From Coralloluteibacterium stylophorae (GTDB lineage Bacteria > Pseudomonadota > Gammaproteobacteria > Xanthomonadales > Xanthomonadaceae), in NCBI RefSeq assembly GCF_018122625.2, contig NZ_JAGQFT020000007.1, positions 1-64,000 of the forward strand: DNA of 64,000 nt, in the 5' to 3' direction. The notes beneath the pieces were generated by a model, which was given only the letters and a program-made list of their open reading frames with translations, was not told where the DNA came from and made no database searches. This document shows positions 16,358 to 27,099 of this stretch, piece by piece (position 1 is the stretch's first letter; each line of letters opens with the position of its first letter). Both the position numbers and the translations under genes were made by a program.

Positions 16358-17614
16358 ATGGCAACGATCGCCGCTGGCCGCAAGCCTGCCACTACGCCGC
16401 GTGAGAATCCGCTCAGCGATTTCGTCTGGACCGGCGTCGACAAGCGCGGCACCGTCATCAAGGGCGAGACGCAGAGCAAGTCGGTCAACCTCGTCAAGGC
16501 GGAGCTCCGGCGCCAGGGCATCACGCCGCGTGTCGTCAAGGCCAAGCCCAAGCCGCTGTTCGGCAAGGCCGGCAAGTCGATCAAGCCGCAGGACATCGCG
16601 ATCTTCAGTCGGCAGCTCGCGACGATGATGCAGTCGGGCGTGCCGATGGTGCAGGCCCTCGACATCCTCGCATCCGGTCAGAAGAACCCCCGCATCGCTA
16701 CGCTCATCGGCAGCATCCGCGACGAGGTCTCCGGAGGCTCGGCCCTGTCGGAGGCGCTGTCGAAGCACCCTCTCTACTTCGACGACCTGTACCAGAACCT
16801 CGTGCGTTCAGGCGAGGGCGCGGGCGTGCTGGACACCGTGCTCGACACGATCGCCACCTACAAGGAGCGCATCGAGGCGCTGAAGGGCAAGATCAAGAAG
16901 GCGCTGTTCTACCCTGCGGCAGTGATGGCAGTGGCCATCCTGGTGTCCTGCATCCTGCTGATCTTCGTGATCCCGCAGTTCCAGTCCGTCTTCCAGGGGT
17001 TCGGTGCGGACCTGCCCGCGTTCACTCAGATGCTGGTCAACCTGTCGGAGTGGATGCAGTCCTACTGGTGGCTGCTGCTCCTGGTTGTCGCCGGTTCCAT
17101 CTTCGGCCTGATCGCCGCCAAGAAGCGATCCCGCAAGTTCGCCCAGTTCCTCGATCGGATGGTGCTCAAGATCCCGGTGATCGGACAGATCATGCATCAG
17201 TCCGCGATCGCGAGATTCGCGCGCACGCTGGGTATCACCTTCCGCGCCGGTGTTCCGCTGGTCGAGGCCCTGGAAACCGTCTCCGGCGCCACCGGCAACA
17301 TCGTCTACGAGAACGCGGTCAGGCGCATCCGGGAAGACGTCGCCGTCGGCTATCCCGTCAACATGGCGATGAAGCAGGTCAACCTGTTCCCGCACATGGT
17401 GGTGCAGATGACCGCCATCGGCGAGGAGGCCGGCGCGCTGGATACGATGCTGTTCAAGGTGGCGGAGTTCTACGAGCAGGAGGTCAACAACGCCGTCGAC
17501 GCCCTGACCAGCCTGCTCGAGCCGCTGATCATGGTCGTCATTGGCGTGGTCGTCGGCAGCATGGTGGTCGGCATGTACCTCCCGATCTTCAAGCTTGCCG
17601 CAGCAGTGGGTTGA
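16358..17614 (+). CDS. pilC: Type IV pilus inner-membrane platform protein PilC
   Basis: 418 residues, typical PilC size. Two T2SSF domains are evident, each a cytoplasmic helical bundle beginning IAIFSRQLATMMQSGVPMVQ (residue ~82) and IARFARTLGITFRAGVPLVE (residue ~285). Transmembrane helices lie near residues 190-210, 235-255 and 390-410. PilC connects the PilB or PilT hexamer with pilin insertion. The ATG at 16358 gives MATIAAGRKPATTPREN, close to the family N-terminus; a start at 16292 would add unrelated residues. The stop is followed two bases later by the pilD GTG, so the two are one transcription unit. Confidence 0.96.
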   Translation: MATIAAGRKPATTPRENPLSDFVWTGVDKRGTVIKGETQSKSVNLVKAELRRQGITPRVVKAKPKPLFGKAGKSIKPQDIAIFSRQLATMMQSGVPMVQALDILASGQKNPRIATLIGSIRDEVSGGSALSEALSKHPLYFDDLYQNLVRSGEGAGVLDTVLDTIATYKERIEALKGKIKKALFYPAAVMAVAILVSCILLIFVIPQFQSVFQGFGADLPAFTQMLVNLSEWMQSYWWLLLLVVAGSIFGLIAAKKRSRKFAQFLDRMVLKIPVIGQIMHQSAIARFARTLGITFRAGVPLVEALETVSGATGNIVYENAVRRIREDVAVGYPVNMAMKQVNLFPHMVVQMTAIGEEAGALDTMLFKVAEFYEQEVNNAVDALTSLLEPLIMVVIGVVVGSMVVGMYLPIFKLAAAVG

Positions 17615-17616
17615 CC

Positions 17617-18489
17617 GTGTTGCTGCAGGTATTGGTCGCCTCCCCGGCGCTGGCTCTCGCCAGCGCCTTTGTTTTGGGCCTGCTGGTCGGCAGCTTCCTC
17701 AACGTGGTGATCCTGCGGCTGCCGCCACGGATGGAATGGCAGTGGCGCCGCGACAGCCGCGAGATGCTGGAGCTGCCTGCGGTCGACGAGCCGGAGCCGC
17801 CGGGCGTGGTGGTGCGGCGCTCGCACGATCCGCACACCGGGGCGCAGCTCGCCTGGTGGGAGAACATCCCGCTCGTGAGCTGGGCGCTGCTGCGCGGGCG
17901 TTCGCGCCACAGCGGGCAGCGGATCTCGCTGCAGTATCCCGCGGTCGAGCTCCTGACCGGCCTGCTGTTCGCCGCCTGCATCTGGCACTTCGGGCCGACG
18001 CTGCAGGGCGTGGGGGCGCTCGCCTTCACCGGCCTGCTGGTGGCGATGTCCGGTATCGACCTGCGCACCACCCTGCTGCCCGACCAGCTCACCTATCCCC
18101 TGCTCTGGCTCGGCCTGCTGGCCGCGGCCTTCGGCGTCTACGAGGTGACGCCGGTCGCGGCCATCGCCGGCGCGGCCGTGGGCTACCTGGCGCTGTGGTC
18201 AGTGTACTGGGGCTTCAAGCTCCTCACCGGCAAGGAGGGCATGGGCTACGGCGATTTCAAGCTGCTGGCCGCGCTGGGCGCCTGGTGCGGCGTCGGCAGC
18301 CTGCTGCCGATCATCCTGATCTCCTCGGTGGTGGGCGCAGTCGTCGGCAGCCTGTGGCTGGCCTTGCGCGGACGCGACCGCGCCACGCCGATCCCCTTCG
18401 GCCCCTACCTCGCCATCGCCGGGTGGATCCAGTTCCTGTTCGGCGACGCGATAACGGCTGCCTACCTGCGGCTGGTGGGGCTGGCTTGA
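17617..18489 (+). CDS. pilD: Prepilin leader peptidase / N-methyltransferase PilD
   Basis: 290 residues with about eight membrane helices. The N-terminal A24_N domain contains LVGSFLNVVILRLP and ENIPLVSWALLRGRSRHSGQ. The peptidase domain carries the aspartates of this GxGD family, SGIDLRTTLLPD and GYGDFKLLAALG. Positions where most homologues have two CxxC pairs (zinc site) here read RSHDPH and RSRHSG, so no cysteine is present; the xanthomonad enzyme is known for this. GTG 17617 lies two bases after pilC. It processes the pilins at 7080 and 7593, and probably type II secretion pseudopilins too. The downstream gene coaE is close behind. Confidence 0.96.
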   Translation: MLLQVLVASPALALASAFVLGLLVGSFLNVVILRLPPRMEWQWRRDSREMLELPAVDEPEPPGVVVRRSHDPHTGAQLAWWENIPLVSWALLRGRSRHSGQRISLQYPAVELLTGLLFAACIWHFGPTLQGVGALAFTGLLVAMSGIDLRTTLLPDQLTYPLLWLGLLAAAFGVYEVTPVAAIAGAAVGYLALWSVYWGFKLLTGKEGMGYGDFKLLAALGAWCGVGSLLPIILISSVVGAVVGSLWLALRGRDRATPIPFGPYLAIAGWIQFLFGDAITAAYLRLVGLA

Positions 18490-18522
18490 CCCGGTACGGC
18501 ATGCTCGGGCGTAGTGTCGGAC

Positions 18523-19146
18523 ATGGCTGATTTCGTGGTGGGCGTGACCGGGGGCGTGGCGTCGGGAAAGTCCGAGGTCACGCGGCGGTTCGAGGCGCGG
18601 GGCGTGCACGTGACCGACGCCGACGTGGTCGCGCGACGCCTGGTCGAGCCCGGCGCCGAGGCGCTGGCGGCGGTCGTCGATCGCTTCGGGCCGGACCTCC
18701 TCACCGGCGAGGGGCATCTCGACCGTGCGGCGCTGCGCACCCTGATCTTCCATGACGCCGAGGCCAAGGCCGGGCTGGAGGCGATCCTGCACCCGCGCAT
18801 CCGCGCCGCGCTGGAAGCGGAGTGCCGGGCCGCACCGGGACCGTACGCAATGGCCGCGATCCCCCTGCTCGCCGAGGGCGGCGGGCGGACGACCTACCCG
18901 TGGCTCGACCGCATCCTCGTCGTCGATACGCCGGAGGACGTCCAGATCGCGCGGCTGATGCGTCGCGACGGCGTCGACCGCGACTTGGCCGGACGCATGC
19001 TCGCCGCCCAGGCGACGCGCGCCGAGCGGCTCGCGCTGGCGGACGATGTCGTCGCCAACGCCGGGCCGGTCGATGCGCTGGATGCGGAGGTGGCCGCGCT
19101 GCATGCCCGATATGTCGCGCTGTCGAAGGATGCCCGCCGGAGCTGA
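18523..19146 (+). CDS. coaE: Dephospho-CoA kinase
   Basis: 207 residues. It phosphorylates the 3-hydroxyl of dephospho-CoA with ATP, the last step of CoA synthesis. The P-loop GVTGGVASGKS lies at residues 6-16, followed by VTDADVVARRLVEPG, the Asp-containing CoA-binding motif, and HPRIRAALE with the adenylate lid PLLAEGGGR. Start choice is between GTG 18514 and ATG 18523; the ATG gives MADFVVGVTGG with the usual short N-terminus. The gene follows pilD by 33 bp, the order seen in Pseudomonas and Xanthomonas. A repeat block of about 600 bp follows. Confidence 0.94.
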   Translation: MADFVVGVTGGVASGKSEVTRRFEARGVHVTDADVVARRLVEPGAEALAAVVDRFGPDLLTGEGHLDRAALRTLIFHDAEAKAGLEAILHPRIRAALEAECRAAPGPYAMAAIPLLAEGGGRTTYPWLDRILVVDTPEDVQIARLMRRDGVDRDLAGRMLAAQATRAERLALADDVVANAGPVDALDAEVAALHARYVALSKDARRS

Positions 19147-19253
19147 GGTGCAGGGCCGGTTCGCCGAGGGGGGTTGCAGGGCGGTCCGCTCATACCGCCC
19201 CTGCCTCCAGGCCACGGCGTACGTCCTGCCGTCCTGCCTCGCTCCGCACCTCG

Positions 19254-19866
19254 TGACGCCCACTCCGTCATCCCCGGGAAGGCTGGGATCCAGTGTCGGA
19301 GTGTTGCCCTGCGCACCTGGATCCCGACTTGCGTCGGGATGACGGTAGGAGGTGGGTGCGCAGGATCGGGCGGCGGCGCATTGCGCGGCGGCGGTGCACT
19401 GCGCGGCGGTGGTGCATCGCGCGGCGGCGGCGCCCACCACTCCGTCATCCCAGCGAAGGCTGGGATCCAGTGTCGGAGTGATGCCCTGCGCACCTGGATC
19501 CCGACTTCCGTCGGGATGACGGTAGGAGGGCGGTGCGCAGGATCGGGCGACGGTGCACCGCGCGGCGGTTGCGCCCCGCACTCCGTCATCCCAGCGAAGG
19601 CTGGGATCCAGTGTCGGAGTGATGCCCTGCGCACCTGGATCCCGACTTCCGTCGGGATGACGGTAGGAGGTGGGTGCGCAGGATCGAGCGGCGGTGCACT
19701 TCGCGGCGGCGGCGCATTGCGCGGCGGCGGTGCACTGCGCGGCGGTGGTGCATCGCGCGGCGGCGGCGCCCACCACTCCGTCATCCCAGCGAAGGCTGGG
19801 ATCCAGTGTCGGAGTGATGCCCTGCGCACCTGGATCCCGACTTCCGTCGGGATGACGGTAGGAGGG
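19254..19866. repeat. Composite repeat block: four REP-B doublets plus an 18-bp minisatellite
   Basis: Four nearly identical units of about 92 bp lie at 19261-19352, 19439-19531, 19580-19671 and 19775-19863. Each is an inverted doublet: a hairpin CCCAGCGAAGGCTGGG followed by ATCCAG, then CTGGATCCCGAC with CCGTCGGGATGA. Unit 1 differs slightly (CCCCGGGAAGG). The spacers contain tandem 18-bp repeats such as CATTGCGCGGCGGCGGTG: three units at 19379-19432, four at 19697-19768, and about one in the second spacer. The remainder of 19147-19936 has no gene. Open frames crossing it on both strands come from the lack of stop codons in the repeats. Confidence 0.9.
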
Positions 19867-19936
19867 CGGTGCGCAGGATCGGGCGGCGGGGCGTTGCGTG
19901 GCGGCGCCTCCCTCCCGTCGCTCACCGCGCAGGCGC

Positions 19937-20230
19937 TCAGCCCAGCAGGTCCGGGTACAGATCCCGCCACTGTGGGTTCGTGCGCTCGATCAGCGCCAGC
20001 TTCCACGCGCGGCGCCACGCCTTGAGCGCCTTCTCGCGCGCGATGGCGCTGGGCATGTCCGGATGCAGTTCGTACCAGACCAGGGCGTGCACGCCATAGC
20101 GGCGGGTGAAGCCGTCGACCGCGTTGCTGCGGTGCTCGTGGATCCGCGCGATGGGACGGCTGGTCACGCCGATGTAAGGCGTGCCGTTGCGGCGGCTGGC
20201 AAGCATGTAGACGCAGGGCTGGCGGTCCAT
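19937..20230 (-). CDS. GIY-YIG nuclease superfamily protein (UPF0213/YhbQ-like)
   Basis: 97 residues, a minimal GIY-YIG domain. Tyr of the GIY-equivalent VYMLASR (residue ~8), YIGVTS (residue ~19), the conserved Arg/His in RIHEHRS and Glu in ALKAWRRAWKLALIE are present. Small stand-alone members act on DNA ends or are of uncertain role; several YhbQ-like proteins have nuclease activity. ATG 20230 gives MDRQPCVYMLASR. It lies between the repeat block and the Nudix gene on the same strand as the latter, 13 bp apart, so the two may be cotranscribed. Confidence 0.85.
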   Translation of the reverse strand: MDRQPCVYMLASRRNGTPYIGVTSRPIARIHEHRSNAVDGFTRRYGVHALVWYELHPDMPSAIAREKALKAWRRAWKLALIERTNPQWRDLYPDLLG

Positions 20231-20243
20231 GCCGGCCGCCGGC

Positions 20244-21203
20244 TCAGCCGGGCCAGAGTCCGCGGATGGCGGCGATGCCCTGTGCGCCGTGGCGGCGGGC
20301 TTCGGCGAGGTCCGCGGGAGCGAGACCGCCGAGGGCCCAGATCGGCAGGCTGACGCGTTCGCGCAGGCGTGCGAAGGCGCCCCAGCCCAGCGGCGTCGCC
20401 TGGGGATGGCTCGCCGTCGCCTGCACCGGCCCGAGCACGGCAGCGTCGCAGCCGAGGGCCTCGGCGCGCGCCAGTTCGGTCGCGTCGTGGCAGGAGGCGA
20501 TCACCGGTTGCGTGGCCGGTAACGGGCGGCTGGCCAGCTCGGCCAGCTGCGCCGCACGCAGATGCACGCCGACGCCCAGGGCGCGCGCCAGCGCGATGTC
20601 CGCATTGACCAGCAGACGCACGCCGGCGCGGAGGCAGAGCGCGCGCAGGTCGAAGGCGAGGCGCTCGTGCGAGGCGGCATCGAGACCACGGTGGCGCAGC
20701 TGCACGCAGCATGGCGCGCGTGCCAGCGCCTCGCGCACGCCGGCGAGGATGGCCGCCGGCTCGATCTCCGGAGTGATCAGGTAGGTCGCAGGCCCGGTCA
20801 GCGCGCCGATGACAGGGATGTCCGCCGGCGGAGTCGGGTAGCCGGCGAGCTTGTCCGGCGGGGTCCAGGCGATCGCCTGCTTCTCCAGCGCACGCACCCT
20901 GCCCTGCCACTCGGGCACCTCGTAGACGTCGAGCAGGATGCGCTTGCCGGGATAGGCGTGCGGCACCCGGATCAGCGGTGTACTGGCCGGGCCGATCTCG
21001 ATGCCGATCTCCTCGCGCAGCTCGCGCGCCAGCGCCTCGTGCGGGGTCTCGCCGCGCTCCACCTTGCCGCCCGGAAACTCCCAGGCGCCGGCGAAGTCGC
21101 GCCCCTCGGTGCGGCGGGTGAGCAGGATGCGGCCGCGCGCATCGCGCAGCACGGCGGCGACCACGTGGACGGGAGGGCGCGCCGGGTCGGGATCGAGGGA
21201 CAT
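20244..21203 (-). CDS. Nudix hydrolase fused to a ThiE/TenI-like domain
   Basis: 319 residues. Residues ~11-135 are a MutT-type Nudix domain with the Nudix box GKVERGETPHEALARELREE, preceded by VVAAVLRDARGRILLTRR. This family removes oxidised nucleotides such as 8-oxo-dGTP. Residues ~145-319 form a TIM-barrel like thiamine-phosphate synthase (VQLRHRGLD, RLLVNADIALARALG, VHLRAAQL, CHDATELARAEALGCDAAVLGPV, LGG), probably without full ThiE activity. The same fusion occurs in other proteobacteria near secA. ATG 21203 follows CCAGGACCG. It lies downstream of secA on the same strand, separated by REP elements and a strong hairpin. Confidence 0.88.
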   Translation of the reverse strand: MSLDPDPARPPVHVVAAVLRDARGRILLTRRTEGRDFAGAWEFPGGKVERGETPHEALARELREEIGIEIGPASTPLIRVPHAYPGKRILLDVYEVPEWQGRVRALEKQAIAWTPPDKLAGYPTPPADIPVIGALTGPATYLITPEIEPAAILAGVREALARAPCCVQLRHRGLDAASHERLAFDLRALCLRAGVRLLVNADIALARALGVGVHLRAAQLAELASRPLPATQPVIASCHDATELARAEALGCDAAVLGPVQATASHPQATPLGWGAFARLRERVSLPIWALGGLAPADLAEARRHGAQGIAAIRGLWPG

Positions 21204-21276
21204 CGGTCCTGGAGGTGGAAGTGCCGGGGCAGTGTAGCGGCCGATGCGGGGCGGCCGGCAAGGTCGCCGGTCGTCC

Positions 21277-21412
21277 CCTGTAGGAGGGGCTTCAGCCACG
21301 ACCGGGGCGGAGGTCTGCGGCCGGGCCGTCGGGGCTGAAGCCCCTCCCACAGGGGTTCGACACAGATGCTCACCACACAAGCTGGTCGCGGCTGAAGCCG
21401 CTCCTACGGAGC
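21277..21412. repeat. REP family-A doublet plus single copy
   Basis: A copy starting CCTGTAGGAGGGGCTTCAGC (21279) is paired with an inverted GGGGCTGAAGCCCCTCCCAC (~21332-21351). A third half element GTCGCGGCTGAAGCCGCTCC lies at ~21386-21405. They separate the Nudix gene from secA. Confidence 0.85.
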
Positions 21413-21430
21413 TTGCAGGGGTCTGGAACG

Positions 21431-21456
21431 ACGACGGCGCCCGTGGGCGCCGTCGT
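21431..21456 (-). terminator. Strong GC hairpin after secA
   Basis: ACGACGGCGCCC, loop GT, GGGCGCCGTCGT: a perfect 12-bp stem 22 bp beyond the secA stop. No long T-run follows on either strand, so it may work as a rho-assisted terminator or an RNA 3-prime end protector. Confidence 0.6.
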
Positions 21457-21477
21457 GGCGTGCAGGAACCGGGCGGA

Positions 21478-24216
<2,739 letters not shown>

Positions 24217-24395
24217 GTCGGATCGCTGAAGTCGAGGAGGGCGCGGCGCGGCGCGGCGCGCAGCCGCCGGGGCGGGCGCATCGCGCAGCGGGTCTCGCGG
24301 AGGCGGCCGGGGCCGCGCGCGAACGGAGAAGTCTAACGTGGGGGCGCCGGAGGTCCTATCAACGCCCCGCCCGGCGCTCCCGGCCCCGAACGCAG

Positions 24396-24419
24396 CACGG
24401 CCCGCCGAGGCGGGCCGTG
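24396..24419 (-). terminator. GC hairpin after the M23 peptidase gene
   Basis: CACGGCCCGCC, loop GA, GGCGGGCCGTG: a perfect 11-bp stem about 20 bp beyond the peptidase stop and upstream of secA. No T-run follows, so termination may be partial. Confidence 0.55.
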
Positions 24420-24438
24420 GCCGGGGCGGGCGTACGGA

Positions 24439-25368
24439 TCAACCGCGGGAACTGCGGCGTCCGACCTTGCCCTGCAGGTACTTGAGCGGATCGACGGGGC
24501 GACCGTTGGCGTGCACCTCGAGGTGCACGTGGTTGCCGGTCGAGCGGCCGGTCGAGCCGACCTTGGCCAGCACGTCGCCGGCGCGCACCAGGTCGCCCAC
24601 CTTCACCAGGTTGCGGCTGTTGTGGCCGTAGAGCGTGGTGTAGCCGTTGCCGTGGTCGACCTCGACGACGTTGCCGTAGCCGCTGCGACGGCCGACGAAG
24701 CTGACCACGCCTTCGGCGACGGCGAGCACGTCGGAGTTGTAGGGGCTGGCGAAATCCACGCCCATGTGCCGCGAGAGGCCGCCGCCGAACGGGTCGGCGC
24801 GACCGCCGAAGCCGGAGGAGATGTAGCCGCGCGCCACGGGCCAGCGACTGGGCATCTGGTTCTGGGCGAGGTCGCGGTCCACCAGCAGCGTCTCGAGCAG
24901 GTCGAGCTGCGAGCCGGAGGCCGAGAGTTCGCCCGACAGCGCATCGAGCTGGCCGAGCAGCTCGTCCCTGGCGATCGCGCGCTGCGGCGCCTCGGCGCCG
25001 CCCTGGCCGCTGGGTTCGGTGAAGTCGAACTCACCGTCGTCGATCTTGCCGATCCGGGTCAGGCGCTCGCCGAGCGCGTTGAGGCGGTTCGCCTGCGCCT
25101 GCAGCTCGCCGACCCGTGCGGCCAGTGCGTTGACCTCGCGCTGCGCCGCGTTCTGCGCATCCGCCAGCTCGGCCTGCTGCGCGTCGATCCGCGCCTGCAT
25201 CTCGGCCACGCGCCGCGCCTGCGCGCCGCCCTGCACCAGCATCCCGAGGCCGACCCCGAGCCCCAACAGCAGCGCGAGCGCGCCGCCTGCGGCGATCTGC
25301 ACGCGCCGCTCGCCCAGCGAGAACTTCTTGGGCGTCCTGAAGCGTTTCGATACGATGATGAAGTTCAT
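24439..25368 (-). CDS. M23-family metallopeptidase, membrane-anchored
   Basis: 309 residues. One transmembrane helix (residues ~25-48) is followed by a coiled coil (~55-110, RVAEMQARIDAQQAELADAQ) and a C-terminal LytM/M23 domain. Zinc and catalytic residues are visible in SRHMGVDFASP (H, D), LYGHNSRN and GNHVHLEVHANG. The protein is likely periplasmic and acts on peptidoglycan cross-links or, as in EnvC/NlpD relatives, activates amidases. ATG 25368 gives MNFIIVSKRFRTPKKFSLGE. It faces dciA head-to-head with one base between the two start codons, so each leader lies inside the other coding region. No strong ribosome site is visible. Confidence 0.9.
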   Translation of the reverse strand: MNFIIVSKRFRTPKKFSLGERRVQIAAGGALALLLGLGVGLGMLVQGGAQARRVAEMQARIDAQQAELADAQNAAQREVNALAARVGELQAQANRLNALGERLTRIGKIDDGEFDFTEPSGQGGAEAPQRAIARDELLGQLDALSGELSASGSQLDLLETLLVDRDLAQNQMPSRWPVARGYISSGFGGRADPFGGGLSRHMGVDFASPYNSDVLAVAEGVVSFVGRRSGYGNVVEVDHGNGYTTLYGHNSRNLVKVGDLVRAGDVLAKVGSTGRSTGNHVHLEVHANGRPVDPLKYLQGKVGRRSSRG

Positions 25369-25369
25369 T

Positions 25370-25837
25370 ATGTCCAGACAGTCCGCACATCGTGGTGTCC
25401 CGCCGCCCGCGACACCGGCCGCACCGCGCCGGCCGCTGGACGCGGCTGGCGGGACGGAACTCGGGCCGCTGATCGCGCGCGCCCGTGAACTGGACGAACT
25501 CGATCGACGACTGCGTGGTTGCCTGCCCACTCCCCTGGCGGACCATTGCCGGCTGGGCAACGTCCGCGACGACAGGCTCGTGTTCCTCGTCACCTCGGCA
25601 ACATGGAGCACAACTCTGAGGCTGCATGCCGACGAGATCCTCTCGGCGGCGCAGGCGCTCGGCCTACCGGGCCGCATACTGGCCGTGAAGATCGTGTCGA
25701 AGCAACCCGTTGACGTTAAGCAAAAACCGTGCTTGCCACTTTCGGGATTCGCGCGCGAGTCGCTCAAGGCGGCGGCGGCAGGTGTGTCCGACCCGGGGCT
25801 CAAGGCACAGCTCCTGAAGCTGTCCGAGGTGCCCTGA
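25370..25837 (+). CDS. dciA: DUF721 protein, DciA-type replicative helicase loader
   Basis: 155 residues. A disordered Pro/Ala-rich N-terminus (~1-35) precedes a DUF721 domain with LADHCRLGNVRDDRLVFLVTSATWSTTLRL, a KH-like strand-helix pattern, and a flexible C-terminal tail ending LKAQLLKLSEVP. DciA delivers DnaB to DNA in bacteria that lack DnaC or DnaI. The location between lpxC and secA is the one in which DciA is found in Pseudomonas and Xanthomonas. ATG 25370 is the first start in frame and directly abuts the divergent peptidase start. An internal start is possible because the first residues are weakly conserved. Confidence 0.85.
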   Translation: MSRQSAHRGVPPPATPAAPRRPLDAAGGTELGPLIARARELDELDRRLRGCLPTPLADHCRLGNVRDDRLVFLVTSATWSTTLRLHADEILSAAQALGLPGRILAVKIVSKQPVDVKQKPCLPLSGFARESLKAAAAGVSDPGLKAQLLKLSEVP

Positions 25838-25925
25838 CGCGGGTCGTGCCCGCTCGGGTGGTGCCAGGCGCCCGTGGGTGGTGGGGCGCCGTGGTCGGGG
25901 CAGTCTAGAGGATCGCCCAACGAAA

Positions 25926-25948
25926 AACCGGCGCTCGCGGCGCCGGTT
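25926..25948 (-). terminator. Intrinsic terminator of lpxC
   Basis: AACCGGCGC, 5-base loop, GCGCCGGTT; on the minus strand it is followed by TTTTTCG. It lies about 30 bp after the lpxC stop and also faces the dciA end, so it can serve both convergent genes. Confidence 0.85.
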
Positions 25949-25977
25949 CCTCGTGAAGATTCAGTGCAGCGACAGGC

Positions 25978-26898
25978 TCAGATGGCCTGCGCCGGATGCG
26001 CGTAGGAAATCGGCGCCACCGCCGCGGCGTCCTCGAAGGTCACCTCTTCCCAGGCGCTGCGGTCGGCCAGGAGGGCGCGCAGCAGCTGGTTGTTGAGGCC
26101 ATGGCCGGACTTGTGCCCGTAGAAGGCGCCGATCAGGCTGCGCCCCATCAGGTACAGGTCGCCGACCGCATCGAGGATCTTGTGCTTGACGAACTCGTCC
26201 TCGTAGCGGAGGCCGTCCTCGTTGAGCACGCGGTAGTCGTCGAGCACGATCGCGTTGTCCATCGAGCCGCCGAGCGCCAGGTTGCGTTCGCGCAGGAACT
26301 CGATGTCCTTCATGAAACCGAAGGTGCGTGCGCGGCTGACTTCCTTGATGAAGGAGGTCGTGGAGAAGTTGATCTCGGCCTGCGAGGTCGACTTGGTGAA
26401 CACCGGATGCGCGAAGTCGATCGACAGGCCCACCTTGAAGCCGTCGAACGGTTCGAAGCGTGCCCACTTGTCCTCGTTCTCGTCGCGGACCTCGATCGGC
26501 TTGAGGATGCGGGCGAAGCGCTTGGGCGCCTTCTGCTCCTCGATCCCGGCCGACTGCAGCAGGAACACGAACGGGCCCGCCGAGCCGTCCATGATCGGCA
26601 CCTCGGCCGTGGACAGGTCGACATAGGCGTTGTCGATGCCGAGGCCGGCCATGGCCGACATCAGGTGCTCGATGGTCATCACCCGCACGCCGTCCTGGAC
26701 CAACGCGGTGCACAGGCTGGTGTAGCCGACGAGGTCGGCGCGACCGGGAATCTCCACCGGCGGATCGAAATCGGTGCGGCGGAAGACGATGCCGGTGTCC
26801 GGGGCGGCCGGGCGCAGGGTCATGAAGACCTTCTCGCCGCTGTGCAGGCCCACGCCGGTCGCGCGGATCGTGTTCTTGAGGGTGCGTTGTCTGACCAT
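25978..26898 (-). CDS. lpxC: UDP-3-O-acyl-N-acetylglucosamine deacetylase LpxC
   Basis: 306 residues. It is the committed zinc-dependent step of lipid A synthesis. Zinc histidine motif [12 protein letters not shown] (residue ~78), catalytic [12 protein letters not shown], and the second zinc site [12 protein letters not shown] near residue 265 are present. The N-terminus [20 protein letters not shown] is canonical. ATG 26898 is preceded by GGAGAG; an in-frame ATG at 26916 would add six residues. It is the last gene downstream of ftsZ, with a 200-bp gap that may hold its own promoter. Confidence 0.96.
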   Translation of the reverse strand: MVRQRTLKNTIRATGVGLHSGEKVFMTLRPAAPDTGIVFRRTDFDPPVEIPGRADLVGYTSLCTALVQDGVRVMTIEHLMSAMAGLGIDNAYVDLSTAEVPIMDGSAGPFVFLLQSAGIEEQKAPKRFARILKPIEVRDENEDKWARFEPFDGFKVGLSIDFAHPVFTKSTSQAEINFSTTSFIKEVSRARTFGFMKDIEFLRERNLALGGSMDNAIVLDDYRVLNEDGLRYEDEFVKHKILDAVGDLYLMGRSLIGAFYGHKSGHGLNNQLLRALLADRSAWEEVTFEDAAAVAPISYAHPAQAI

Positions 26899-27099
26899 GG
26901 AGTGCGCTCTCCGCATCGGAGCGTCAGCAAGAACGCGATGTTAACACGCGCTCGACTGAACCTCCGCGAAAACGCCGGGATTGCCCGCATCAGCAGAACA
27001 ATCCCGGAAGCATTCTCAGCTGGCATCGCCGGCTGGTGGGCCGGATGTTACAAAAGAGTTAACGCCACCGCCACAGTGGTGTCACCCGTTTCCAAGCGT

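Noticed and set aside
19254-19866. Regularly spaced palindromic repeats that could be mistaken for a CRISPR array
   Set aside because: Units are about 92 bp composite doublets, spacers share an 18-bp minisatellite and are not unique, and no cas gene is near.
19174-20025. Open frames on both strands through the repeat block
   Set aside because: They consist of translated repeats, have no family resemblance or ribosome site, and exist only because the repeats lack stop codons.
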